Source: JAPLCX01 sp964460305
GTDB taxonomy: Bacteria; Auribacterota; Tritonobacteria; UBA1439
DNA: 64,000 bases
Assembly (NCBI GenBank): GCA_964460305.1
Contig: CAYWRA010000001.1
Coordinates: 18,835-82,834, forward strand
Direction: 5' to 3'
This document shows, piece after piece, positions 41,999 through 49,965 of this stretch (position 1 is its first letter; every line of letters starts with the position of its first letter). The notes under the pieces were generated by a model, which was not told the origin of the DNA, made no database searches, and worked only from the letters and a program-made list of their open reading frames with translations. Both the position numbers and the translations under genes were made by a program.

Positions 41999-43360
41999 AT
42001 GAGGATCACACTGGTTTACACCGGCATATCGCAGATAGGTTTTTTTAGCGCGGGGAAGGACCTTTTCGAACAGGACACCCGGCAGAAGGCGCTCGGGCTC
42101 TGCTATCTTGGCGCTGGTTTAAAGCGGGTGGGACATACGGTCAATCTCCTCGACCTGCGATTTCTCACGGGATACTGGGGTTATGCGCAGAGACTTGCCG
42201 AATTCAATCCCGAGGTTGTCGGCATTTCCATCCTTACGCCGAATAGAGATTATGCCTTTGAGTGCGCCAGGATAGCGAAAGGGATGGGCAAGATCGTGGT
42301 CGGGGGAGGCGTCTATGCAACATCCGGCCATGGTGACATGATGGGAAGCGGCTATTTTGATTATGTCGTGACGGGGGAGGCGGATATCAGCTTTATCGAG
42401 CTCGTGGAGCAACTTGGCGAAGGCCATGCCCCGGAGGGGAAGGTTATTCAGGGGAAGCACGTTGAAGAACTCGATGCCGTCCCGTTCCCGGATGTTGATC
42501 TTTATGATCAGGGTTTCTATAGGAATTTGCCAGGCTGGAAAGGGTTCCGTTCTCCGGCAGAGGGTATGATCGCGAGCCGGGGATGTCCCGCCCAGTGTAC
42601 GTTCTGCAAGCCACTGGCGGAGAAAATGTTCGGAAGGAAGATGAGGTTCAGGTCTGCGGAGAACATGCTGGCTGAGGTTCAATGGCACGTGACGCAACAT
42701 GGTGTGAAGACCATTCACACGTACGACGACACGTTCCCTGCGAACAAGAAACTGCTCTTCGAGTTTTGCGAGAAGGTCGCGAAATCGAACTTCGACCTGG
42801 AGTGGACGATCAACGCCCGGGCGGACAGTTTCACCGAGGATGTGGCCCAGGCGCTTTCCCAGAGCGGTTGCAGGATGGTCTCGTTCGGCTTTGAGAGTTG
42901 CTCACAATGGATACTGGATTATCTCAAGAAAGGGACGACCGTCGAGCAGAACCATAAGGCCGCAGCCCTTTGCAAGGCCTACGGCATGCGCCTGCTCGCC
43001 AATATCCTCGTCGGGGTCCCTGGGGAGACCGATCGGGATTACGAAAACAATTATAGATTCGTGAAGGAAACCAGGCCGGACCTCGTGTTTTACAACACGC
43101 TCATGCCGACGCCGGGCACCGCGATCCATGACGAACTCAAGGCTAAGGGAATGTTGCGAGAGGTGACCAAATTCGAAGATTACGCCGTTTCCCCATGGCA
43201 TGGTTTGATTTCAGGCGTTGACTACGAGAGGGTGAGGAAGTGGGAGCGCATCATCAAGTATGACGGAAAGTTCGGGTACTATTTCCACCCCTATCGAGAG
43301 AAGTTCATAGCCTTGTTAGAGAGGGGGTTTTCTGCAGCAGGGAGGTTGGCAGGATGGTAG
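41999..43360 (+). CDS. B12-binding radical SAM protein (2)
   Basis: A 453-residue enzyme with a cobalamin-binding-like domain (LGLCYLGAGLKRVGHTVNLLD) and a radical SAM core (SRGCPAQCTFCKPLAEK, cluster Cys near residue 196). GVPGETDRDYENNYRFVKE is the usual barrel end. It begins three bases after the SPASM gene and ends 16 bases before the third B12 radical SAM gene, so these form one transcription unit. The sequence is typical of sugar or lipid methyltransferases but the substrate is unknown. Confidence 0.87.
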   Translation: MRITLVYTGISQIGFFSAGKDLFEQDTRQKALGLCYLGAGLKRVGHTVNLLDLRFLTGYWGYAQRLAEFNPEVVGISILTPNRDYAFECARIAKGMGKIVVGGGVYATSGHGDMMGSGYFDYVVTGEADISFIELVEQLGEGHAPEGKVIQGKHVEELDAVPFPDVDLYDQGFYRNLPGWKGFRSPAEGMIASRGCPAQCTFCKPLAEKMFGRKMRFRSAENMLAEVQWHVTQHGVKTIHTYDDTFPANKKLLFEFCEKVAKSNFDLEWTINARADSFTEDVAQALSQSGCRMVSFGFESCSQWILDYLKKGTTVEQNHKAAALCKAYGMRLLANILVGVPGETDRDYENNYRFVKETRPDLVFYNTLMPTPGTAIHDELKAKGMLREVTKFEDYAVSPWHGLISGVDYERVRKWERIIKYDGKFGYYFHPYREKFIALLERGFSAAGRLAGW

Positions 43361-43376
43361 GCATGAGTTGAAGGAA

Positions 43377-44948
43377 ATGTCTTATGCAGTCATCGCACCG
43401 GAGATTATGATCAGGTACGACTTCAGCAAAAATCCCGACGTCATACTCGTATTCATGCCCCCCTTTTCTTGTGATACCCCTCCGCTCGGCATCGCATACT
43501 TGAGTCGTTATATAAGATCAAAAGGGTTCACGACGTCGGTCGTGGACCTCAATAAGCATTGCTACGAGATGGCGCCACCGGATTTGAGGAAGTACTGGCA
43601 TGGCGATAATGGAAGGCTTTGTCCCGAGGCGAGTGTCCATTCGGCAATGCTTAAGGTATTCGAACACCCCATAGCCGAGTGCATCAATGCAATTTGCCAT
43701 AGCAAGACCAAAGTGATAGGTTTTTCATTCATATACCCCAACAGCATGCTTTGTGCCGAGATGGCAAAGAGAATCAAAGAGCGCAAGCCGGAGAAGTGGA
43801 TTGTTTTCGGGGGGGGCGAGTGCAATTGGCATGGCGAGGATAGGTGCGTACCCACGTGCTTTTTAAAGTGGGAGCTGGCTGATTTATATCCACCCGAGCT
43901 TGTGGATGCCTTTGTTCTGGGAGAGGGAGAGGAAACCCTGCTCGACATTGTCGAGAGGTCGAGAAACGGAGGGAATTTATGCTCCATTCCGGGAGCTTCA
44001 AGCCGTGCTGCAGGGTATAAGGATTTTCAGCCTCGGCCGCCGATAAAGAAACTTGATGATATTCCGCATCCTACGTTTGAAGAGTTCGATTTGTCGCTTT
44101 ATTCGAGAGATAAGTTACCGATGATAATGAGTAGGGGGTGCATTGGGAAATGCATTTTTTGCGGCGACCATAAAATATACCCGATGTTCAGGAGCAGGAC
44201 TGCGGGACACGTCTTCGCCGAGATGGAGCACCACATACAGCGGCACGGCGTTCGGCAGTTTTTTTTATGCGATCTGCTCATTAATGGCAACGTGCGCGAG
44301 CTTGAAAGGCTTTGCGACTTGATTATATATTCGGGGCAAGAAGTAGTGTGGTACGGGAATGGCAGATGTAGAATGGAAATGACCCCCTCCCTCATGACAA
44401 AGATGAGGCGAGCTGGTTGTACATGCATTACTTACGGTGTAGAATCATTTTCTCCGCGGGTGCTGGCGCTCATGGGCAAGCATCAAGATCAGCAAATGAT
44501 CAGCAATGTGCTGAAAGCTACGCACGATGCCGGCATCCGGACACAGATTAACATCATTGCGGGATTCCCTGGCGAGACTGAAGACGACCTCGATAAAACC
44601 ATCACTGGCCTTCGTTATAACAGGCCCAATATAGATGCAATCGGCTCGCTGGCTACGTGCTTTATCGGACTGGGAACGGATTTAAGGAGAAATTCTCCAC
44701 GGTATGGTATCGACGATGCTGGCTTCGTCGATCCTTGCGGCTGGCGTACACGTGATGGCGCCAATACCTACAAGGTAAGGGCGAAGAGAGTAGGCAAAGT
44801 TTTCTCTGCGGCAATAGAACTTGGCCTTGATTGTGGAATAGTCAACGTCTTGGAGGAAGAAATGCAATGTGGGTTACCACAGTTCATAGCCAAGCTCAAA
44901 GGGGAGATCGAGAAATGGTGTAGGTGGGCAGGTTATATGCAAAGTTAG
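43377..44948 (+). CDS. B12-binding radical SAM protein (3)
   Basis: A 523-residue protein with a B12-binding-like domain (DTPPLGIAYLSRYIRSKGFTT, one of the clearest in the window) and a radical SAM domain with SRGCIGKCIFCGDHK near residue 257. It ends in a helical C terminus. The codon and base use of this gene look somewhat more AT-rich than the neighbours (for example TTTTTTTATGC near 44260), which may mean more recent arrival. ATG 43377 was chosen; TTG 43368 and ATG 43407 are alternatives. Confidence 0.85.
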   Translation: MSYAVIAPEIMIRYDFSKNPDVILVFMPPFSCDTPPLGIAYLSRYIRSKGFTTSVVDLNKHCYEMAPPDLRKYWHGDNGRLCPEASVHSAMLKVFEHPIAECINAICHSKTKVIGFSFIYPNSMLCAEMAKRIKERKPEKWIVFGGGECNWHGEDRCVPTCFLKWELADLYPPELVDAFVLGEGEETLLDIVERSRNGGNLCSIPGASSRAAGYKDFQPRPPIKKLDDIPHPTFEEFDLSLYSRDKLPMIMSRGCIGKCIFCGDHKIYPMFRSRTAGHVFAEMEHHIQRHGVRQFFLCDLLINGNVRELERLCDLIIYSGQEVVWYGNGRCRMEMTPSLMTKMRRAGCTCITYGVESFSPRVLALMGKHQDQQMISNVLKATHDAGIRTQINIIAGFPGETEDDLDKTITGLRYNRPNIDAIGSLATCFIGLGTDLRRNSPRYGIDDAGFVDPCGWRTRDGANTYKVRAKRVGKVFSAAIELGLDCGIVNVLEEEMQCGLPQFIAKLKGEIEKWCRWAGYMQS

Positions 44949-45324
44949 CCCTCGATCTGTCAAGCCAGAGCAAAACAGTATCGCCCAATTCTACGAGCGG
45001 CAAAATCATGACGTTCTTCGATGCTCCAGCATCTGATTGCTCTGATTTTCTCTGATATTCAGGATAATCAGGTAAATCAGGTGCAAGAAATTTTTGTCAT
45101 TTTCAGCTCCCCGTAACAACTCTTCCCCGCGTTTTCTCTGTGTGAAAAATTGCTTTTCTTTCTCCAAGGCACCCCATTGGGGCGTGGCAAAACCCCATGA
45201 CTGTCCTCTTGCATAACCGGGTAATCCCGGTTGACATGCGGTGTGAATTGCGGTAGGGTAACACTGTTTTTGAGGAGTCGGGCGCACCCGTTGAAGCTGG
45301 AAAAGATGTGGCGAAGGGAGAGCC
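44949..45324. repeat. Gap with CTGATTTTCTCTGAT repeat
   Basis: CTGATTGCTCTGATTTTC and CAGGTAAATCAGGTGC (45035-45085) match the unit before uvrC. An ACCCCATTGGGGCGTGG palindrome lies near 45168, followed by CAAAACCCC. The rest of the 376 bases shows no gene. Confidence 0.6.
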
Positions 45325-46068
45325 ATGCCGATGTTTGGTAAGACCGAAGCGGTAATTTTCGACAATGACAACACCATTGCCCATGTGTACCCCAATCCGA
45401 AGATTTACTGGAGTGACGTATTCGTCAAAACGGTGAAGGAGTGCGGCGGCTCCATTCCCAAGGGGAAGGAAGAGGAGTATATGCTCTCCTACTTTACCAA
45501 TAAGGGTTTTCTCGAGAAGTTGGAGACGATCGGACTGAAGACCACGTGGGATCACTTCCAAAAGGCCAAGGGTATCGTGGACGAGCGTGAGCGCGTAAAG
45601 TACATCCGCATGGGCCGGTCGAAGCTGTTCCCGGACGCGGTGGCGTTCATGCGTACGCTGAATTCACTGGGGATAAAATATGCCATAGCGACGTTCACTA
45701 CCAGGAATGTGGTCCTGGAAGCCTTCAAACAGGTCTGTGATTTGCCGCAGCCCCATGCGTTTTTCGACTGGAACGATTCGCTTAAGGATAAACTCGAGAA
45801 ACCCAATCCGCAAATAGCCCTTGGCATACTCGAAAAACTCAGGGTCAAGCCGGAACGGTCGATAATGGTCGGGGACAGGCTCACGGACATACAGATGGGG
45901 AATGAGGCGGGCATGAGGACGGTGCTTGTGAAGCGCCGGGATCAGGACGGTGATCTGGTCGACCAGATGGAGAAGGATATCGAAATGGCAAAGCTGGATC
46001 CCGAGGAATCTTCCATAGTCCCCGATTTTCAGGTCACCGACCTCACCCAGATCGAAGAGATATTGTGA
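45325..46068 (+). CDS. HAD-superfamily hydrolase
   Basis: A 247-residue HAD phosphatase. Motif I is FDNDNT (the DxDxT nucleophile near residue 13), the motif II Thr lies near ATFTTRN, and motif IV is GDRLTDIQMGNEAG near residue 186 with an upstream Lys in KPNPQIALG. This fits a phosphoglycolate- or sugar-phosphate-type phosphatase. GGGAG lies before ATG 45325. The final 30 residues are an acidic tail. A role in the glycan or radical SAM pathway is suggested only by position. Confidence 0.87.
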   Translation: MPMFGKTEAVIFDNDNTIAHVYPNPKIYWSDVFVKTVKECGGSIPKGKEEEYMLSYFTNKGFLEKLETIGLKTTWDHFQKAKGIVDERERVKYIRMGRSKLFPDAVAFMRTLNSLGIKYAIATFTTRNVVLEAFKQVCDLPQPHAFFDWNDSLKDKLEKPNPQIALGILEKLRVKPERSIMVGDRLTDIQMGNEAGMRTVLVKRRDQDGDLVDQMEKDIEMAKLDPEESSIVPDFQVTDLTQIEEIL

Positions 46069-46155
46069 CGGCGGGCGGCAACGGTTGCCCGAGGGGCTGC
46101 TGTAGCCGCGCCGATCCTTGGAGGTGGGTTGTTCCAGGAACCGATCGAGGTGCGT

Positions 46156-46722
46156 ATGAATCTTAAAGAGCAGGAAGATCTTCTCCTAAAGGTCGAGAAG
46201 GCAAAAGAGCAGATCGCGAGGTTACGTAAACAGCAGGCCGATCTCGAGCGGGAAAAAGCCGAGCTGGAGGACCTAAAGCACAAGGAAGAGGAATGGTATC
46301 GCGGCAAGAAGGAGTGCGCGGAAGCTATCCAGAAAGCGATCGCGGTACTCGAGAGCCAGGACGCCGATCTCAACAGGATGCTTGTGCTCGTGAGAAACAC
46401 CCGGGAGAATTTTTCCGGGATTCTCGACCAGATCCACGCGATCAGGGAAGAGCGCTGGACGCCCGGCACGCTGCGGGAGGATCTGAGCAAATCGCTCCTT
46501 GTAATCCAGAAGGCGCGTAATGAGCTTAGTGCCGCCAGGGGCAGGATACCGGCCCTCGAAGGCAAAACGTCTTTGGTGGGCGGGGCGGCGCCGTCGCCTG
46601 CCGATGCGGCGTGGGGCATCAGGGATGTGACGGCGACCGATCTTGTCCGGATCGGCTTCTGGCTCGCGCTGCCCGCAGCGCTTATGGTAGTCATCGTCAT
46701 GATTATTTTCTCGATGCTGTGA
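46156..46722 (+). CDS. Coiled-coil protein with C-terminal membrane anchor
   Basis: I do not recognise the family. The 188 residues are a strongly charged coiled coil (residues 1-90, heptad-like EKAKEQIARLRKQQADLE), a looser helical part, and one C-terminal membrane segment (FWLALPAALMVVIVMIIFSML) that ends the protein. It is a tail-anchored form. The start is ATG 46156; TTG 46129 is possible. The next gene also has a single C-terminal membrane segment, so they may work together at the membrane. Confidence 0.7.
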   Translation: MNLKEQEDLLLKVEKAKEQIARLRKQQADLEREKAELEDLKHKEEEWYRGKKECAEAIQKAIAVLESQDADLNRMLVLVRNTRENFSGILDQIHAIREERWTPGTLREDLSKSLLVIQKARNELSAARGRIPALEGKTSLVGGAAPSPADAAWGIRDVTATDLVRIGFWLALPAALMVVIVMIIFSML

Positions 46723-46813
46723 ATTGAGTTAGAATCCAGAATTCTGGCTCCCGGATGCTGGATTCTGTAGTAAGAAACATATCCGCGCCCAGTATTGGGA
46801 TTTAAATCAGCCT
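46723..46813. repeat. GAATCCAGAATTCTGG repeat
   Basis: AATTGAGTTAGAATCCAG, AATTCTGGCTCCCGG and GCTGGATTCTGTAG, followed by AGTATTGGGATTTAAATC, match the units at 99, 23432 and 58775. It is an intact example of the unit that carries the inserted element at 58.8 kb. Confidence 0.75.
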
Positions 46814-47167
46814 ATGAAGCTTTTTTCCCTAAAACGCGAGGATTTCGTCTCCTCGCACATAAAGTCGATCAGGAGTCAGCTCGCGAAGATCGACCGGGAT
46901 ATCACAGAACTCAACAGGTTCATCGTCAATCCGCTTCCGAGAAGGAGGCGTGAGGAAGTCTCTCTGGGGAAGATGTTGGGTTCGACGATCCTCCCGGAGT
47001 CGAAGAAACGTTTCGTGAGTTACCTGAGCACGGGGAGTTTTCAGACAATAGGATTGAGGAAGCACGAACAGCGTGCGGCGCGCATCAAGGCGGCGCTTAT
47101 TATGTTGGGGGTCATCCTCGTGGTGTTTTTTCTGGTATACGCCTTCATCACCCCGCTGTTCAGGTAG
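46814..47167 (+). CDS. Small single-membrane-span protein
   Basis: A 117-residue protein of no recognised family. It has a basic helical N-terminal part (SSHIKSIRSQLAKIDRDI), a proline/arginine stretch (NPLPRRRREE) and a C-terminal membrane segment (AALIMLGVILVVFFLVYAF). ATG 46814 follows the repeat without a clear site. It follows the tail-anchored coiled-coil gene, with the repeat between. Confidence 0.65.
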   Translation: MKLFSLKREDFVSSHIKSIRSQLAKIDRDITELNRFIVNPLPRRRREEVSLGKMLGSTILPESKKRFVSYLSTGSFQTIGLRKHEQRAARIKAALIMLGVILVVFFLVYAFITPLFR

Positions 47168-47514
47168 TGGGAGTAGAGAATTCCAGGTTCTTTTGATAGT
47201 ATTTGTGCCGCCATGCTGCGATAAGAATATCCAGGGACAGGTGAAACCACAGAGCACACAGAGAGAGGACACAGAGAACACTGAGAAGGCGGTTAATTTT
47301 AACCACGTCCCAACGGGTCCCTTCGGGAGATGAACACGCCCCAAAGTGGCCTCTTCGAGGCTTGCCCGCCGGTTCGTAGGCGGGGCTAAACGCGGATTCT
47401 TTTATTTCGGGGACCAGAAATGAGAAACTGTTTTTGTTGCAGTAAAAGTCGCTGTGTCCTCCGTGTATCTCTCAGTGCCTCTGTGGTTAAACATTGGTAT
47501 TGGGATTTGCTCGT
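47168..47514. repeat. CACAGAG mosaic before the tRNA region
   Basis: CCACAGAGCACACAGAGAG and GAACACTGAGAAGGCGG (47245-47290), CCCAACGGGTCCCTTCGGG, CTTGCCCGCCGGTTCGTAGGCGGG, and AGTGCCTCTGTGGTTAAAC, then ATTGGTATTGGGATTT. The left and right CACAGAG/CTCTGTGG arms are complementary over about 240 bases. Confidence 0.8.
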
Positions 47515-47723
47515 GGGCGATTAGCTGGTTATACATACTAGTTGGGATTTGGGATTTGGAGTTTGGGATTTTCCTCAGGGCGATTAGCTCAGCTGGTTAG
47601 TCGCGCGAGACCGTGATTTAGGGGAGCGAAGCGATACTAAATCACTTGGTCGAACGTGATCCCGCGGAGCGGGGAGCGCGGTTGCAAGAGATTTATCGGT
47701 TCCCTCATACATAAATATATCAT
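47515..47723 (+). pseudogene. Broken tRNA-Val pieces, repeat unit 1
   Basis: The unit holds a short tRNA 5' piece (GGGCGATTAGCTGGTTA, five bases missing) at 47515, a G-rich heptamer stretch, and a longer tRNA-Val 5' half (GGGCGATTAGCTCAGCTGG, then TTAG) at 47578-47600. The tRNA then breaks into GTGATTTAG (47613-47621), an AGCGAAGCGATA loop, and its perfect complement CTAAATCAC (47637-47645), followed by CCCGCGGAGCGGG. It cannot fold as a tRNA beyond the D-stem. Confidence 0.7.
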
Positions 47724-47795
47724 GGGTGATTAGCTACTGGTTATACATATAGTTGGGATTTGGGATTTGGGATTTGGAGTTTGGGATTTTCCTCA
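47724..47795. repeat. Repeat unit 2 leading into tRNA-Val
   Basis: A near copy of 47515-47577: GGGTGATTAGCTACTGGTTA, ATACATATAGTTGGG, then a longer G-tract run (five GGG tracts), and CCTCA before the tRNA. The unit length of about 210 bases suggests a tandem duplication. Confidence 0.7.
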
Positions 47796-47972
47796 GGGCG
47801 ATTAGCTCAGCTGGNNNNNNNNNNNNNNNNNNNNNNNNNNNNNNNNNNNNNNNNNNNNNNNNNNNNNNNNNNNNNNNNNNNNNNNNNNNNNNNNNNNNNN
47901 NNNNNNNNNNNNNNTTAGAGCGCTTGCTCGACACGCAAGAGGTCACTGGTTCGAGTCCAGTATCGCCCACCA
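47796..47972 (+). tRNA. tRNA-Val(GAC), interrupted by a 100-N gap
   Basis: The 5' part (GGGCGATTAGCTCAGCTGG, 47796-47814) and the 3' part (TTAGAGCGCTTGCTCGAC through ATCGCCCACCA, 47915-47972) join into a standard tRNA. The acceptor stem is GGGCGAT/ATCGCCC, the D-stem GCTC/GAGC, the anticodon stem CTTGC/GCAAG with loop TCGACAC (GAC, Val), the T-arm CTGGTTCGAGTCCAG, and an encoded CCA follows. The 100 N fall in the D-loop after GG and may be an assembly break at a repeat rather than real sequence. Confidence 0.8.
47815..47914. other. Assembly gap (100 N)
   Basis: A round 100-N run of unknown true length, exactly where two copies of the tRNA 5' unit would confuse an assembler. Reading frames across it are artefacts. 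Confidence 0.95.
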
Positions 47973-48041
47973 GAACTACGGCCTAAAGTTAAAGGTTGAA
48001 AGCACAAGGTAAAAACACATCCCGGGCAGGACGAGAACCGG

Positions 48042-48094
48042 GGTTCGAGCTTGCCCGCCGCAGGCGGGTCCAGTATCGCCCACCAGAACTACGG
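48042..48094 (+). pseudogene. tRNA-Val 3' fragment with palindromic insert
   Basis: GGTTCGAG (48042-48049) and TCCAGTATCGCCCACCAGAA (48069-48088) repeat the tRNA-Val T-arm, acceptor strand and 3' flank. They are split by 19 bases, CTTGCCCGCCGCAGGCGGG, which fold as a GC hairpin. The intact copy ends at 47972, and the shared 3' flank runs on to ACTACGG. Confidence 0.8.
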
Positions 48095-48456
48095 GAGCTA
48101 CAGTCACTGGTTTCTAGTGAGAAGGCAGCGATTGAACAGCATGAGGACTGGGGGGCAGAGCTTGATTTAGTGGGTTGGGTATAAGATTAAATATAGCAGA
48201 ATCTTCACTTTGGAGGGGTATAGATTATAGCCCTGCTTCTGATAAGGTAATTTTCAGGAGCGGGGTATTTTAATGCCCATGCAAGATATCATTCTCACGA
48301 TTTAGCAAAAACTATTTATTGTACCACTTGCGATTAGATTCTTGGCCAATTGCTTCTTTTTGCCTATTTTTGAAAAAGTGGGGATTTCTTGGTGGGGGTT
48401 TTTTCTTTGCGCGCCCCTTAAGGTTTTGTTATCGTTAACACACATGGGCAGTTACA
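48095..48456. other. AT-rich gap, no gene seen
   Basis: This 362-base stretch is clearly more AT-rich than its surroundings and lacks the usual repeat families. GGCAATTGGC-like and GTTATCGTTAACAC (near 48429) near-palindromes and a GGTGGGGGTTTTTTC run (48391-48405) are visible, but no reading frame or RNA could be supported. Confidence 0.5.
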
Positions 48457-48672
48457 ATGCCGGTTGATTTAGGCAGAGGAGCAGGGGCAAGGAGACCCCC
48501 TTACATGGAGGAATTTGACAGAGAGAGTGAATATTCAGAAGGGCCGCCACCGTCCACGGAAAACATCATCGAGCGGCCCTGTCTTGTGTGCGGAAAAATG
48601 ATGGCGAGCAGTCGGTTGCACAGGGTCCACCAGGAATGCCGACGGCGGGTGAGCAAGATGTTTCATGTATGA
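48457..48672 (+). CDS. Small protein with CxxC...HxxC zinc-site-like motif
   Basis: A 71-residue hypothetical protein. The C-terminal half RPCLVCGKMMASSRLHRVHQ followed by ECRRR has a CxxC and a downstream HQEC, a possible zinc site. The N-terminal half is polar (EFDRESEYSEGPPPS). It stands in an AT-rich area near the tRNA and may be mobile-element cargo. Its status as a gene rests on composition and the motif only. Confidence 0.5.
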   Translation: MPVDLGRGAGARRPPYMEEFDRESEYSEGPPPSTENIIERPCLVCGKMMASSRLHRVHQECRRRVSKMFHV

Positions 48673-48755
48673 GTAGCACTTTATGGGAAAGTGTCGCAAC
48701 TGATACTGATCCTAAATAATGTCGATGACATATTGAAAGGAAGGGATGGAGTACG

Positions 48756-48959
48756 ATGGGAAGGCGTGGTCCGGAGAGTTTCATGAAGCGGCAGAAGGAA
48801 CTCAAGCGCAAGCAAAAAGCGCAGGAAAAGATGGCTCGGCGGCAGAGCAAGAGGAAACAGCAGGTTGTCGAGGAAACAGGGGCGCCTATGTTGGGTAATG
48901 ATCACGCCTTGACGATCGACATAGATGAGCCGCAACCCCTTGGCGAAGGCGAGGCATGA
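48756..48959 (+). CDS. Small basic conserved protein
   Basis: A 67-residue protein, MGRRGPESFMKRQKELKRKQ and then mostly Lys/Arg/Gln to residue 36, with an acidic C-terminal end (DIDEPQPLGEGEA). The MGRRGPESF(L/M)KRQKE opening is one I recall from small proteins in Deltaproteobacteria and related groups, of unknown function. AAAGGAAGGGATGGAG precedes the ATG, a strong binding site. RNA binding would fit the charge pattern. Confidence 0.7.
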   Translation: MGRRGPESFMKRQKELKRKQKAQEKMARRQSKRKQQVVEETGAPMLGNDHALTIDIDEPQPLGEGEA

Positions 48960-49144
48960 GATGATTATGGCAAGGATAGCGGCAATGCCGGGGATAAGAG
49001 AATAGGGATGGAGGACATATTCGGGAAGATGTAGGCATGAAGTCGATGAATAATTAAAAATAGACGGAGAGGAACGAGGGGTCACTTATTTAGATATGAA
49101 TATGTGACCCCGCTTTGTCATATCTCCCATGGAGGGAAAAGAGC

Positions 49145-49588
49145 GTGGATGGGTTGAAATTGAGTTCGGACAATGAGGCATTGTCGAGGGTCAGGGCGGC
49201 CCTGGATCAGGCCAAGAAGAAGCTGGATAGCGGGGCGCTTCCTCGCGGCGAAGGGAGTGAGGGAGAAACCTTCCATACCGAACCGGCGCTTCTTAGACTT
49301 CAGCAGCTGGAGAAGGTTAACCTCGTTCTGCGGACTTCGATCATACTGCTTCTCTGCGTCGCGGCTGCCACGGTGATGTTGCTCACGGTGTATCACGTTG
49401 CCCATATGCGCGCCATGAGGCGCCAGGTCGGCGCGATGTCGGCTCGTATCGCGACGGCGGGCGAGGAGCGTGAGAGGGAGCTCAGGAACCACGCCCGGGA
49501 AGTTGCGCGATTGAACAGGGAGGTTCAGGATTTACGTGAAGTAGACCGGAAAGAGCAGCCGAGGAAAAGGTTTCTGGGGATATTTTGA
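49145..49588 (+). CDS. Membrane protein with flanking coiled coils
   Basis: A 147-residue protein of unknown family with one membrane segment near residues 63-88 (RTSIILLLCVAAATVMLLTV) between a helical N-terminal part (ALSRVRAALDQAKKKLDSG) and a coiled-coil C-terminal part (EERERELRNHAREVARLNRE). GTG 49145 follows GGAGGGA at seven bases and was chosen over the TTG at 49115. It resembles the two other small anchored proteins at 46.2 and 46.8 kb in build but not in sequence. Confidence 0.7.
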   Translation: MDGLKLSSDNEALSRVRAALDQAKKKLDSGALPRGEGSEGETFHTEPALLRLQQLEKVNLVLRTSIILLLCVAAATVMLLTVYHVAHMRAMRRQVGAMSARIATAGEERERELRNHAREVARLNREVQDLREVDRKEQPRKRFLGIF

Positions 49589-49965
49589 ATGTGGAATGCT
49601 ATTGTGTAACCACAGAGGGCACAGAGAGATACACAGAGGACACACCCCTTCAGGGAATGTCTTCTCGGTGCGCTCTGCGGTTTCGATTTGAGGATGGTTC
49701 TATGCGTGATGGGGATGCTCCGTAGCATGTGCCCAAAGATAATGCAATCGTTTGCGAAAGAAAGAGATGAAACTTCCCGACCGATTTTGATATTATTGCC
49801 ATGTTTCAGCAATTAAGGGGGGGAAACCACTTAAAGCGCAGATGCGGATAATGACAAATGATAAAATTCAAATGACAAAACTGCAATGTGTTTTGACATT
49901 TGTCATTTGGTATTTGTCATTGATAACCGTCATTTCTGTGGCATCGTGGTAAGGAGGGGGTTCCT
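49589..49965. repeat. Repeat mosaic before the TPR membrane gene
   Basis: AACCACAGAGGGCACAGAGAG and ACACAGAGGACACACCCC (49609-49647), a CTCGGTGCGCTCTGCGGTTTCG arm, then CAAATGACAAAACTGC (49869) with the reverse arm GTTTTGACATTTGTC (49890) and GGTATTTGTCATTG. AAGGAGGGGG at 49951-49960 is the ribosome-binding site of the next gene. Confidence 0.8.

Noticed and set aside
47734..47970. Minus-strand frame starting MGDTGLEPVTSC across the N gap
   Set aside because: This is the well-known false protein made by translating the complement of a tRNA 3' half; the plus-strand companion frame ending SPVSPTR is the same artefact.
47956..48094. tRNA 3' end direct repeats as integration (att) sites
   Set aside because: The 26-base repeats (47956-47981 and 48069-48094) are only about 110 bases apart, with no integrase or cargo between, and the region has other tRNA fragments and an assembly gap, so simple duplication is more likely.
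47996..48184. 62-codon frame after the tRNA
   Set aside because: It translates repeat and tRNA fragment sequence and has no ribosome-binding site.
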